A model generated the notes under the pieces. The model searched no databases. It was not told the DNA's origin and worked only from the letters and a program-made list of their open reading frames with translations. This document shows positions 26,899 through 35,324 of a stretch of DNA of 64,000 nt, one piece after another. This stretch comes from Megasphaera sp. UBA5897 (GTDB taxonomy: Bacteria > Bacillota > Negativicutes > Veillonellales > Megasphaeraceae), in NCBI GenBank assembly GCA_002431345.1, contig DJEN01000093.1, forward strand, positions 1-64,000, written 5' to 3'. Positions within the stretch are counted from its first letter, which is position 1. Every line of letters begins with the position of its first letter. Made by a program: the position numbers and the translations under genes.

Positions 26899-27576
26899 CT
26901 ATTGCTTTTTCGCAGCTTTGTTAAAAAATATTCTAGCAATAACCACGCCGCCAACAATAATTAAAATATTCAACAGCCATCCCGGTAAATGCAGCACACC
27001 CCAGAAATACGACACTGCAATGGCAAAAACAATAGTCCATGCCCCCATTCCTAAGTTCTTGCAAGCTAATTGAACATACACCGCGCCAAATACGGATGTT
27101 AAAACATATTTAAACGAATTTTGAATAAATGGGGGCAGTATATCCAAAATACCTTGCCCTACTAAGACAAAAATAGTTACCATTGCAACAGAAGTTAACA
27201 CACTGCCTGCAACCCCGATGGTAGAAATAATATCTCCTTCCGGCGTGCTCGGTTCCACATTAGCAGCTTTCTGAGCCATGGTAGCACTCGGGCAGCGAAT
27301 ATCTGCATTACTCCCGGCAATCCATCCTAAATACGATCCGCTAACACCTAGTAAGCTAAAATAAGTAATTGGCTGAATAATCCATGAAGCACCAAACGTA
27401 ACAGCTAATACGGCCCACATCTTACATATATCTTCTGCTGGCGGGATAATTCCATATGCCAAATATACATAAGCTGCTGGCGCAAAGTTGGCAATTGCAG
27501 CACATATCATAGCAATCGTCCCAATACGTATTGCTTTTTCATCATAACTCATTCCCGTGGTCAAATCCGGCATCAT
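26899..27576 (-). CDS. Multi-pass membrane protein, partner of DUF5058 protein
   Basis: Protein of 225 aa with about six hydrophobic segments (for example about residues 17-43, 50-75, 115-140, 155-175, 178-200 and 200-217) and a basic tail KKAAKKQ. I do not recognise a named family. It is the last gene of the operon, 15 nt after the DUF5058 gene, with a strong AAGGAGG site and tandem ATGs. The pairing of two similarly sized membrane proteins suggests a two-subunit transporter, probably for the product or substrate of the M20 hydrolase. That role is inferred from context only. Confidence 0.7.
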   Translation of the reverse strand: MMPDLTTGMSYDEKAIRIGTIAMICAAIANFAPAAYVYLAYGIIPPAEDICKMWAVLAVTFGASWIIQPITYFSLLGVSGSYLGWIAGSNADIRCPSATMAQKAANVEPSTPEGDIISTIGVAGSVLTSVAMVTIFVLVGQGILDILPPFIQNSFKYVLTSVFGAVYVQLACKNLGMGAWTIVFAIAVSYFWGVLHLPGWLLNILIIVGGVVIARIFFNKAAKKQ

Positions 27577-27591
27577 CGCTTACCTCCTTAC

Positions 27592-28293
27592 TTATCCAAA
27601 AATTGCAGTCGTAACCATCATACCAATCAGCATCGATATACCTAATGCCAATTCTTGAAGACGCGCGTGTTTTGCAAACATTTTAGAAATAATCAACATA
27701 GAAACAGCCGAAACAGCCGTTGCACACCATAAACCAGGCTTCAATGAAACAAGTTGTCTGGACGTTAAATAAGCAAAAAGACCGACCGTTGCCCCTGACA
27801 ATCCCATTTTGACCCAAGACGGGTTATATTTTTTGTTCAATTTGGCAACATACTTACTCATTCCCGGAGTAAGTATCAGCGTGACCAAAATCCAGCCGAA
27901 ATTATTTAATGCCATGCCCCATAACGCATATACAAATCCTTTTAAGCCAAAGTCAGCCGCCTGGGGATCTAATCCTACAACACCAGCTGCCAATGATATC
28001 GCTGCAATTTCCGTTCTTGCAGCACCGACATCATTTAACCGCATCCATGTAGTCGGAGCCCCGACTACAGCAATCAACGCAAAAGCAATAATAACCGGAG
28101 AAAGAGATGGGCCAATGGCTGTAATCATGGCAGAACGCAAGCCTGCTATACAGCGGGATTTTTCCAAACCTATTTTTTTGGCTTCTGAAAAAGATATTTT
28201 CAGATATACACAGGCAGATACTAATAAGACGATGACCATTAAGCTGGAAATTGCCCATAATCCAGGACTATTTAGAACTAAATTTTCATCCAT
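27592..28293 (-). CDS. DUF5058 family membrane protein
   Basis: Integral membrane protein of 233 aa with an N-terminal NSPGLWAIS and about six membrane segments, matching the DUF5058 pattern as recalled. The family is usually encoded beside amidohydrolases or peptidases and is thought to move a small molecule; no substrate is established. It follows the M20 gene and precedes a second membrane protein, so the pair may act together. Start after GGAGGT at 7 nt. Confidence 0.72.
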   Translation of the reverse strand: MDENLVLNSPGLWAISSLMVIVLLVSACVYLKISFSEAKKIGLEKSRCIAGLRSAMITAIGPSLSPVIIAFALIAVVGAPTTWMRLNDVGAARTEIAAISLAAGVVGLDPQAADFGLKGFVYALWGMALNNFGWILVTLILTPGMSKYVAKLNKKYNPSWVKMGLSGATVGLFAYLTSRQLVSLKPGLWCATAVSAVSMLIISKMFAKHARLQELALGISMLIGMMVTTAIFG

Positions 28294-28319
28294 TTTTTTA
28301 CCTCCATATCCTTCTAATC

Positions 28320-28348
28320 AGGTGACAATCAATTACTGATTGCCACCT
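28320..28348 (-). other. Intercistronic mRNA hairpin
   Basis: On the minus strand AGGTGGCAATCA pairs with TGATTGTCACCT (12 pairs including one G-U), loop 5 nt, between the M20 and DUF5058 genes. There is no T-run, so it is more likely an mRNA stability or processing element than a terminator. Confidence 0.55.
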
Positions 28349-28359
28349 CTATCCCCTTC

Positions 28360-29538
28360 TTATAATGCTAGTTCATCAGCATCTATAATCGCAGCTGCAA
28401 ACCAGTTAATCCGATCATACAAGGAATCCACTACTGCAAATTCCCGAGTTGTATGATTCCAGTTGCCTCTTACTCCGCAGGAACAAAGTACAGGAGTTCC
28501 TGCCGCTTGTATAAATGTTGCATCAGAACAGCCTCCAACCTGAGTCGGCTTTGTATCAGGATACCCATAATTTTTTGCAGTCTGAGCCATAAATTCATAC
28601 AGTGCCATAATTTTGTCATCTGTTTCAAGCGGAGTAAATAAATTTAATTCCTTATACGTACAAGTTGTCCCTTTGACGTAATTTTTGGCACAAATTTCAG
28701 CAACTGCATCTTTAACCCGATTCATTTCATCTGCTGTCTTGAATCGGATATCTAACTGACACATGCATTCTGCCGGAACGGCATTAGGAATAGTTCCCCC
28801 TTTAATGACTCCTGTATTAACAGTAGTCCCTTTTTCCAAATCTGTTAATGCTTGAAAATCCAATACTTTATGAGCCATTTCTTCAATGGAACTAATCCCA
28901 TCCAAGAAAGCCGCTCCAGCATGTGCCGATTTGCCAGTAATAAAAACATCAATTCCAAGTCGGCCTTTTCTTCCTACTGCTAATCCATTATCCATCAAGC
29001 CGGTTTCCATATTAAGAGCAAACAAGCAATCTGCAGAATTTTTAGTGATAAAATCAGCTACAGTTGTGTAATTATGCAACCCTTCTTCATCAGGTGCATA
29101 TAAAATCTTAATAGGCCGTTCTGTATACCCTACTGCATTCAACGCCTTTACTACGTAAAGAGAAATTAAAATGCCGCCTTTCATATCTAATACACCCGGT
29201 CCATACGCATTTCCGTCAACAATATGAAACGGTTTTTCTGGATATAGATCGGATGCCAAAGCAGTATCCATATGTCCACTAAATAAAATCGGTTTTCCTT
29301 TGCGGTCTGCACCCAAAGTTCCCATCAATAATTTACCAGATTCCGGTGCAAAATCAATTAAACTGCATTCAAACCCTTCTGCTTCAAATTCATTTTGCAG
29401 CCATTTTCCAACAGCGTTTACATCTTGCGCATCTCTCCAAAAATCTTTTAAATTAATTAGCTCTTCATATTTTTTTACAATTTCTTCCTGATGTGCTGCA
29501 ACATATGCTTCAATCTTTTCAACCATTTCTTTGTTCAT
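28360..29538 (-). CDS. M20 family metallopeptidase (CPG2-like)
   Basis: Zinc hydrolase of 392 aa, third gene of the operon. Metal sites are in order: FSGHMDTAL (about residue 87), GPGVLDMKGG, APDEEGLH with the catalytic Glu, and a C-terminal NWNHTTREF. It is paralogous to the protein at 3576-4733, sharing the GPGVLDMKGG...VKAL...RPIK block. Encoded with two sets of membrane proteins, it probably cleaves an imported peptide or N-acyl amino acid. E. coli encodes its isoaspartyl dipeptidase beside yjiG-yjiH in the same way, with a different hydrolase family. Confidence 0.9.
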   Translation of the reverse strand: MNKEMVEKIEAYVAAHQEEIVKKYEELINLKDFWRDAQDVNAVGKWLQNEFEAEGFECSLIDFAPESGKLLMGTLGADRKGKPILFSGHMDTALASDLYPEKPFHIVDGNAYGPGVLDMKGGILISLYVVKALNAVGYTERPIKILYAPDEEGLHNYTTVADFITKNSADCLFALNMETGLMDNGLAVGRKGRLGIDVFITGKSAHAGAAFLDGISSIEEMAHKVLDFQALTDLEKGTTVNTGVIKGGTIPNAVPAECMCQLDIRFKTADEMNRVKDAVAEICAKNYVKGTTCTYKELNLFTPLETDDKIMALYEFMAQTAKNYGYPDTKPTQVGGCSDATFIQAAGTPVLCSCGVRGNWNHTTREFAVVDSLYDRINWFAAAIIDADELAL

Positions 29539-29551
29539 TTGTAATTCCTCC

Positions 29552-30058
29552 TTAATGAATACCCATTACAATTAAAATAAGCTTTGTAATCCACATGGAA
29601 ATAAAAGCATCAATAATTGGCAATACCAGCAATATTTTGTGCCATCTTTCATTAACGTTAGCCACAATAATAACTCTGACAAAACCAGCTAACAACGTTC
29701 CCATTGTAATAACGGCCGGAAACATAATAGTTGCTTGTATTGCCGTTAGTTTTCCTGTTTCATACATAGTCGCAACAGTTGCCACCCCTGCCGCCTTGGC
29801 AAAAAAAGCTGCAACCAGCGCCACAATTGCTTCTCCGGGCAGGCCAAAAACGCCCATAATCGGAGCAACAAGATTGCCAATAATTGTCATCAAACCGGTA
29901 ATTGTTAGAAATTGTACTAATACATATGCTAAAATCAGCGCAGGTGCTACAATTTCTGCACACAGATAGAATCCTTTTTTGGCGCCTGCCATAAATAAAC
30001 TGATAACATTCGCATTATTCTTTTTCTTTGCTATGCTTTCATTAGTCGCAGCCATCAT
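29552..30058 (-). CDS. YjiG-like nucleoside-recognition (Gate) domain membrane protein
   Basis: Membrane protein of 168 aa with four or five hydrophobic segments and the Gate-domain pattern also found in YjiG and SpmB. It overlaps the end of the YjiH-like gene by 4 nt (ATGA) and would form a two-part transporter with it. The segment GVFGLPGEAIVALVAAFFAKAAG (about residues 69-91) is typical of the family. Substrate unknown; the M20 gene directly downstream suggests peptide-like compounds. Confidence 0.8.
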   Translation of the reverse strand: MMAATNESIAKKKNNANVISLFMAGAKKGFYLCAEIVAPALILAYVLVQFLTITGLMTIIGNLVAPIMGVFGLPGEAIVALVAAFFAKAAGVATVATMYETGKLTAIQATIMFPAVITMGTLLAGFVRVIIVANVNERWHKILLVLPIIDAFISMWITKLILIVMGIH

Positions 30059-30705
30059 ACTTCTCCTTTCAAGGAAATTTTATTGGACTTATTTCGAGTA
30101 AGAATATAAAATCGCATCAAATTAGCGCCTATTACTTTGACAAGGAAAATTACGGCAATAATAACACCTACGGGACATACACAAATAGGAATTAACGCTG
30201 CTCCGCTGCCAAATACATTACTGATCAACCCCGAACCGGCAATCTGATAAGAAGAAAAAATAGTACGTTCATCATCTGTAATTAATTTATTGTCTGCCAA
30301 TTCCTTGGTCATTACTGCCGCAGCATCTGTACTGGTAAAGCTAGTAACAAATGCCAAGCCAGTAGCCCCCGGAATGCCCATAAGAGGCTTCAAAATATAC
30401 CTGAATATTTTTTCTGCGGCAAGCAACGCACCCAGGGATTCAGCTACATTGATCAATCCCAAGGCAAACATTACCGTAGGAAAAAGAGTCAATGCAAAAA
30501 GGAAGCCGCCATCTGCACCCGTACCGCCTTTTCCTATAAATGTACCTCCTGATGCAATTTGTCCAAACTTTCCTACCAATACTTGAAAATCAAATGCCTG
30601 CATTGGCGTATCTGAATGCGTAAATATACCAGAAAACGCAATGACTAAAATAATAAGTGAACACCAGCTCTTCCAAGTAATCTTGTTTTTTCCTTGTGTA
30701 TCCAT
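30055..30705 (-). CDS. YjiH-like nucleoside-recognition (Gate) domain membrane protein
   Basis: First gene of the five-gene operon, 216 aa, with several membrane segments and the Gate-domain signature around GIPGATGLAFVTSF and SSYQIAGSGLISNVFG. Pairs with the downstream YjiG-like protein. The ATG at 30705 is five nt after GGAGGTG; an upstream in-frame start at 30738 has no site. An imperfect 20-bp palindrome at 30746-30765 lies just upstream and may be an operator. Confidence 0.8.
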   Translation of the reverse strand: MDTQGKNKITWKSWCSLIILVIAFSGIFTHSDTPMQAFDFQVLVGKFGQIASGGTFIGKGGTGADGGFLFALTLFPTVMFALGLINVAESLGALLAAEKIFRYILKPLMGIPGATGLAFVTSFTSTDAAAVMTKELADNKLITDDERTIFSSYQIAGSGLISNVFGSGAALIPICVCPVGVIIAVIFLVKVIGANLMRFYILTRNKSNKISLKGEV

Positions 30706-30745
30706 AAAAACACCTCCAACTATATCAACCAGCAACATAATTATG

Positions 30746-30765
30746 GTATAATATTAACAAGATAC
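30746..30765. promoter_or_regulatory. Imperfect palindrome upstream of the YjiH-M20 operon
   Basis: GTATAATATTAACAAGATAC is symmetric at 14 of 20 positions and overlaps a possible minus-strand -10 (TATTAT). It lies about 40 nt before the YjiH start. It does not match the palindrome of the glycyl radical operon. Confidence 0.4.
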
Positions 30766-30962
30766 GTTTTTTGCATTTTGTCTTTTATTATTGCGTTTTT
30801 ATTATTCGTACGTTTCATTAATTGTATTCTACATAAAATATGTTGTCCTTTATAGCGCCTTTTTAAGACTTTATATTCATTAAATAGTCTTTATTACGTC
30901 CTTATTTTATATAAGTTAGCTTATTCCAAATAAAAAAAGAATCATAGAACATTACCCCTTTC

Positions 30963-31060
30963 TTAAAAATAAAAAGACCTTCTGCAATTTTCATATTGCA
31001 AAAGGCTCCGCTGCCTACTATATAAAGTTTTATTTCCTATATAAAATACAGAAAATGTAT
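30963..31060 (-). ncRNA. Candidate small RNA or attenuated leader
   Basis: A consensus minus-strand promoter (31067-31095) is followed about 60-90 nt later by a terminator (CCTTTTGCAAT / ATTGCAGAAGG, then TCTTTTTATTTTT, about 30963-31010). The YjiH gene starts about 260 nt further on. The transcript would be about 95 nt with a GGCAGCGGAGCC mini-hairpin. I cannot match it to a known riboswitch. 30766-30962 is AT-rich without recognisable features. Confidence 0.55.
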
Positions 31061-31066
31061 GTTCAT

Positions 31067-31095
31067 AATATACCATTCGTTTTCTGTTCTGTCAA
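31067..31095 (-). promoter_or_regulatory. Promoter of the candidate small RNA/leader
   Basis: Minus strand TTGACA (31090-31095), 17-nt spacer, TATATT (31067-31072). Confidence 0.8.
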
Positions 31096-31318
31096 TGGTT
31101 ATTGTTTATTTTTTATGTGTTTTTATGTTTATATTTTATTTATTATTGTTTTTCACATTAAAATATTTCATTTATTCATTTATCGTCAATAATACATTGT
31201 CTAATATTAGATTCTTTTTACTTCCACACACGCTTACGGTATCCATCTTATTTATAAAAAATTATATAACTCAATACTTTTATATTTCTATTTATAATTT
31301 TAAAGGAGATTGATCATA

Positions 31319-32629
31319 TTGCGTATTTGTCTATTGTCACCAGAAAATGTGCTAGAAAGTAAAATTTCCATCTTAAAAGATCGGTTTTGTCAATTAACGT
31401 TGGATTTTCTATTTTATCCTTCAATATTTACAATTCCAAAATTATTATCAGGAAAGCAAAGAAATTATGATGCCCTTATCTTCTTAGGGAAAACAACGTT
31501 AAATTATGTCTCATCCAAACTAACACCCACTATTTCTTGGTACGTAGTTCCCCGCAGCAGTGCAAGCATCGTACAGTTATTATTCAGTCTCTCCCTTTCT
31601 TCCTATAATATTTATGAGTTTATAAGCGATGCTCCTCAAGATGAGTTAAATATTATTTACGATTCTTATAAACAGACGTTTGCTTCCCCCTTTACACCAA
31701 AAATCATAAATGCTCCTGAATATGTATTTAATGAATTATTTTACGATAATTTAGTGAACTATTATATGCAGTGCCAAAAGCAATACGACAACTACACCTG
31801 CATTACAATTTATTCTGATGTTTATCAACGCCTCAAAGATAAAAATTTTCCCATTGTATTTTCTTGTGCTTCTTTGACTGACATAAGCAATACTATAGAA
31901 AAAGCACATTCTGCATTTCTTTTGCAATCCAGTCGAGAAAGTCAGATTGTTATTATTCATATCGCAATTGATGAGCCAAATAATTATTCTCCTATTGCCG
32001 ATGATGAATACCAAATAGCAATAGAAAATTTAAATGTAGCTAAACTTATTTATGCTTTTGTTAAAAAGATACAAGGCGCTTTGTTTCCCATAAAAAATAC
32101 AGAATTTCTTCTATTTTCGACACGGACAATCATAGAGCATGAAACAAATAAATTCAAGGAATTTTCTCTTATGGATGCAGTAAAAAAAAATACGGCAAAA
32201 ACAATTAGCGTAGGAATCGGACTAGGTACAACAGTATTTAAATCCAAAAAAAATTCCTATGCAGGGTTAAAAAAAGCTCAAGCAAACGGTGGAAATCAGA
32301 TATTTGTCGTATATGATGAAAACACAATTCGAGGGCCGTTTCCATCTAAAAAAGTTCATCCCACTCCTATTATGAATGATCGATTTTCTTCTTTATCAAG
32401 TGAAACAGGAATCAGCTCTTTCACATTAAGCCAGATTCACAAACTTTTAACTGAAAAAGGAAGCCATGAATGTACTGTAAACGAATTGTCTGATTATTTA
32501 CACATATCTACGCGAGCTGTAAATCGAATAATTCTAAAATTAATTGATACACATCATTGTTATGAAATAGGGAAAAAATATCACCATAAAGCCGGCCGTC
32601 CATCACGGATATTACAATTCAATTTTTAA
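31319..32629 (+). CDS. Transcriptional regulator with degenerate GGDEF-like domain and winged helix
   Basis: Protein of about 436 aa, not assigned to a named family. The middle part (about residues 290-345: SVGIGLGTTVFKSK, then a GLKKAQANGGNQIFVV run) resembles the degenerate GGDEF-like domains of CdaR-type regulators, and the end (about 375-435) looks like a winged helix (CTVNELSDYLHISTRAVNRI) closing in GRPSRIL. The best start is TTG at 31319, ten nt after AAGGAG; a TTG at 31310 touches the site itself. It is transcribed away from the YjiH-M20 operon and is a likely regulator of it. The gene is very AT-rich. Confidence 0.7.
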   Translation: MRICLLSPENVLESKISILKDRFCQLTLDFLFYPSIFTIPKLLSGKQRNYDALIFLGKTTLNYVSSKLTPTISWYVVPRSSASIVQLLFSLSLSSYNIYEFISDAPQDELNIIYDSYKQTFASPFTPKIINAPEYVFNELFYDNLVNYYMQCQKQYDNYTCITIYSDVYQRLKDKNFPIVFSCASLTDISNTIEKAHSAFLLQSSRESQIVIIHIAIDEPNNYSPIADDEYQIAIENLNVAKLIYAFVKKIQGALFPIKNTEFLLFSTRTIIEHETNKFKEFSLMDAVKKNTAKTISVGIGLGTTVFKSKKNSYAGLKKAQANGGNQIFVVYDENTIRGPFPSKKVHPTPIMNDRFSSLSSETGISSFTLSQIHKLLTEKGSHECTVNELSDYLHISTRAVNRIILKLIDTHHCYEIGKKYHHKAGRPSRILQFNF

Positions 32630-32797
32630 TTATCCATTCCCATATACAAGGATTTAAGTAATTTCACTACAGAATTACTTTTGTCATTGTACACTCATAT
32701 CTATTATTTTATTTTTTGGCAAGATATTTTACTAATCCCCCAAGAGGCACCTGTTGGAGGATTTGAAAGGCACCCCAACATTTGACAAAGAACCAAA

Positions 32798-32834
32798 AAA
32801 AGACACCCCGTACATAATCGTACAGGGTGTCTAA
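32798..32834 (-). terminator. Terminator after rplL
   Basis: Minus strand GACACCC-GTAC / GTAC-GGGTGTC hairpin followed by TTTTTTT. It ends the rplJ-rplL transcript. No rpoB follows. 32630-32797 also contains two GGTGCCT repeats (about 32743-32775) of unknown origin. Confidence 0.92.
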
Positions 32835-32852
32835 CAATAATTTCAGCAGAAA

Positions 32853-33221
32853 TTATTTCAATTCAACAGAAGCGCCTGCTTCTTCGAGTTTAGCTTTGAG
32901 AGCTTCAGCGTCAGCTTTAGCAACGCCTTCTTTAACAGCTTTAGGAGCGCCGTCAACGAGAGCTTTAGCTTCTTTCAAGCCGAGGCCAGTTACTTCACGA
33001 ACAACTTTGATTACGCCGATTTTTTTGTCGCCAGCAGCTGTGAGGATAACATCGAATTCGGATTTTTCTTCAGCAGCAGCGCCGCCAGCAGCAGGAGCTG
33101 CAGCAACAGCTACAGGAGCAGCAGCAGATACGCCGAATTTTTCTTCCATATCTTTTACGAGTTCGGAAAGTTCCAAAACAGTCATGTTTTCAATGGCTTG
33201 CATGATTTCTTCTTTAGTCAT
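32853..33221 (-). CDS. rplL: 50S ribosomal protein L7/L12
   Basis: Stalk protein that recruits translation factors. The 122-aa product has the N-terminal dimerisation helix ([13 protein letters not shown]), an Ala-rich hinge around residues 35-50, and the C-terminal domain with [19 protein letters not shown]. Start after GGAGG. It is the last gene of the ribosomal cluster. Confidence 0.98.
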   Translation of the reverse strand: MTKEEIMQAIENMTVLELSELVKDMEEKFGVSAAAPVAVAAAPAAGGAAAEEKSEFDVILTAAGDKKIGVIKVVREVTGLGLKEAKALVDGAPKAVKEGVAKADAEALKAKLEEAGASVELK

Positions 33222-33301
33222 TTTAAAATACCTCCATAGTATCAGTTTTTAATATTACAGTGTTTAGTTTCGTGTTACTAATCAATCTCTATTACGCCGC
33301 A

Positions 33302-33859
33302 TTAAGCACTTTCTTGTTCTGCTTTTTTAGCACGTACTGCGTCAAGCACATAAACCATATTGCGGATATTGCCCTGAAGTACGTTGACGAGGCCAGAGAT
33401 AGGAGCCTGCATGCTGCCGACGATTTTTGCGATGAGTTCGTCGCGGCTTGGCAAGTTTGCCAATGCGTCAACAGATGCTTTGTCAATAACTTGACCGTCA
33501 GCAATACCGACTTTAACGGTAATAGCTTCTGTCTTTGTTTCTTTGATGAATTCTTTAAGAATTTTTGCCGGAGCTACAACATCTTCTGTAGAATATGCGA
33601 TAGCTGTCGGACCTTCGAGGAATTCATCCAATCCGTTGTAGCCGAGTTCGTCAGCAGCAATACGAGTTAACGTGTTTTTGATAACTTTGTATTCAACGCC
33701 GCCTTCGCGGAATTTACGACGAAGTTTTGTAACTTCAGCTACGCTTAAGCCGGAAAAACCGACCAAAACAGCACCCTGAGCGGACTGCAGTTTTTCTTTC
33801 ATTTCTTCAACGACTGCAGCTTTTGCCGGGGATACCTGATGTTTTGCATACATAGACAT
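33302..33859 (-). CDS. rplJ: 50S ribosomal protein L10
   Basis: Stalk base protein binding 23S rRNA and the L7/L12 dimers. The 185-aa product has the usual VLVGFSGLSVAEVTKLRRKF segment near residue 30 and a C-terminal L12-binding helix. The start at 33859 follows AAGGAGG; an in-frame start 15 codons upstream lies before the ribosome binding site. An L10 leader with a terminator hairpin lies upstream. Confidence 0.97.
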   Translation of the reverse strand: MSMYAKHQVSPAKAAVVEEMKEKLQSAQGAVLVGFSGLSVAEVTKLRRKFREGGVEYKVIKNTLTRIAADELGYNGLDEFLEGPTAIAYSTEDVVAPAKILKEFIKETKTEAITVKVGIADGQVIDKASVDALANLPSRDELIAKIVGSMQAPISGLVNVLQGNIRNMVYVLDAVRAKKAEQESA

Positions 33860-33905
33860 GTTTCGATACACCTCCTTGATGTGGGATTTATATCGTCTTA
33901 GCAAT

Positions 33906-33990
33906 AAAAAACGGCCTCATTTGCATGAGGCCGAACTAGTCATAGTCATAATCTGCTAGTTTTAGCCTCAGATGGCGGACAATTGTCCAT
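33906..33990 (-). promoter_or_regulatory. L10 leader with terminator/antiterminator
   Basis: On the minus strand CGGCCTCAT / ATGAGGCCG followed by TTTTTT (33906-33933) forms a terminator 47 nt before rplJ. An upstream TGAGGC (33965-33970) can pair with the same GCCTCA, giving an alternative antiterminator, and AACTAG/CTAGTT form a hairpin between them. This fits the ribosomal L10 autoregulatory leader of Firmicutes. Ends are approximate. Confidence 0.75.
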
Positions 33991-34024
33991 TATACATACC
34001 TTCAGTCTACAGCTAAGAGAGATA

Positions 34025-34741
34025 TTATTGTTCGTCAGCTTTTACAACACCTTTAACGCTGAACGGGTTGATGTGAATACCAGGGCCCATTGTGGAGCTG
34101 ATGGTAATCGATTTGATGTACTGGCCTTTAGCGCCCGACGGTTTTACTTTGATAAGTGTATCGACGAGAGTCGTAAGGTTTTCAATCAATTTATTTGCAT
34201 CGAAAGATTTTTTGCCAATAGGGGAATGAATGTTACCGGCTTTATCTGTACGGTATTCAACTTTCCCGGCTTTACTTTCGGAAACAGCTTTTGCAACGTC
34301 CATCGTTACAGTACCAACCTTCGGGTTAGGCATTAAGCCTTTAGGACCGAGGATCTTACCTAAACGACCAACTTTGCCCATCATTTTCGGTGTAGCGATT
34401 GCTACGTCGAAATCAAGCCAGCCGCCTTTGATTTTTTCAACCAAGTCGTCTGCACCAACGTAATCTGCGCCGGCTTCCTGAGCTTGTTTTTCCTGTTCGC
34501 CTTCAGCAAATACGAGAACAGTCTTGGATTTACCAATGCCATGCGGCAGAACCAAGGCGCCACGAACCTGCTGGTCAGCATATTTCGGATCTACGTTTAA
34601 GTTTACAGCTAATTCAACAGTTTCATCAAATTTAGCTGTATCCATTTTTTTCAAGATATCTACTGCTTCAGCCGGTTCGTACAATTTTGCTTTGTCGATC
34701 AATTTAGCTGCTTCAGCATATTTCTTGCCTACTTTTGCCAT
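34025..34741 (-). CDS. rplA: 50S ribosomal protein L1
   Basis: Binds 23S rRNA at the L1 stalk and represses its own operon in many bacteria. The 238-aa protein has the family segments [14 protein letters not shown] (about residue 36), [13 protein letters not shown] (about 128) and [10 protein letters not shown] near the end. Start after AAGGAGG. It lies between rplK and rplJ. Confidence 0.98.
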   Translation of the reverse strand: MAKVGKKYAEAAKLIDKAKLYEPAEAVDILKKMDTAKFDETVELAVNLNVDPKYADQQVRGALVLPHGIGKSKTVLVFAEGEQEKQAQEAGADYVGADDLVEKIKGGWLDFDVAIATPKMMGKVGRLGKILGPKGLMPNPKVGTVTMDVAKAVSESKAGKVEYRTDKAGNIHSPIGKKSFDANKLIENLTTLVDTLIKVKPSGAKGQYIKSITISSTMGPGIHINPFSVKGVVKADEQ

Positions 34742-34809
34742 GTGTTTTCCTCCTTATGTGGTTTAGCGGGGCGATAGACCCCTTCCACGGGCAGAGAAAT
34801 CGCTACCAA

Positions 34810-35235
34810 TTAGTCAACGATTTCAATACCCATGCTGCGGGCAGTGCCTTCAATCATTTTCATAGCGGCTTCAACGTCGTTTGCGTTGAGGTCCGGCATT
34901 TTTGTCGTTGCAATTTCGCGAACTTTGTCACGACCAACTTTTGCAACTTTTTTCTTGTTCGGTTCGCCCGAAGCTTTGTCGATGCCAGCTGCTTTTTTCA
35001 AGAGAACAGCAGCAGGCGGTGTTTTTGTAATGAATGTAAAGGAACGGTCTTCATATACAGTGATTTCAACAGGGATAATGAAACCAGCCTGTTTTGCTGT
35101 ACGTTCGTTAAATTCCTTTACGAAAGCCATAATGTTGACACCAGCCTGGCCTAATGCAGGGCCAATAGGAGGCGCCGGAGTTGCTTTGCCAGCTTCGCAC
35201 TGAAGCTTAACCATTTTTGTTACTTTTTTTGCCAT
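34810..35235 (-). CDS. rplK: 50S ribosomal protein L11
   Basis: Part of the GTPase-associated centre. The 141-aa protein has the proline-rich [20 protein letters not shown] near residue 16 and the C-terminal rRNA-binding domain. Start after AAGGAGG. The leader contains a hairpin that may bind L1. Confidence 0.98.
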   Translation of the reverse strand: MAKKVTKMVKLQCEAGKATPAPPIGPALGQAGVNIMAFVKEFNERTAKQAGFIIPVEITVYEDRSFTFITKTPPAAVLLKKAAGIDKASGEPNKKKVAKVGRDKVREIATTKMPDLNANDVEAAMKMIEGTARSMGIEIVD

Positions 35236-35263
35236 GGTGAGTTACACCTCCTTACATTACAAG

Positions 35264-35312
35264 ATGTGGTAAGCGAATCGTTGGATTCTCCCACTCGCGG
35301 CTTACGCCACAT
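35264..35312 (-). promoter_or_regulatory. rplK leader hairpin, possible L1 binding site
   Basis: On the minus strand ATGTGG-TAAG and CTTACCACAT pair over 10 bp with a 2-nt bulge, enclosing GTGGGAGAATCC, between nusG and rplK. L1 commonly represses the L11 operon through a leader structure; assignment here rests on position. Confidence 0.4.
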
Positions 35313-35324
35313 TTTAGAAGTATA

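Noticed and set aside
32740..32780. Insertion sequence end (GGTGCCT repeats)
   Set aside because: Only two short repeats are present, with no transposase or clear inverted ends; not enough to call an element.
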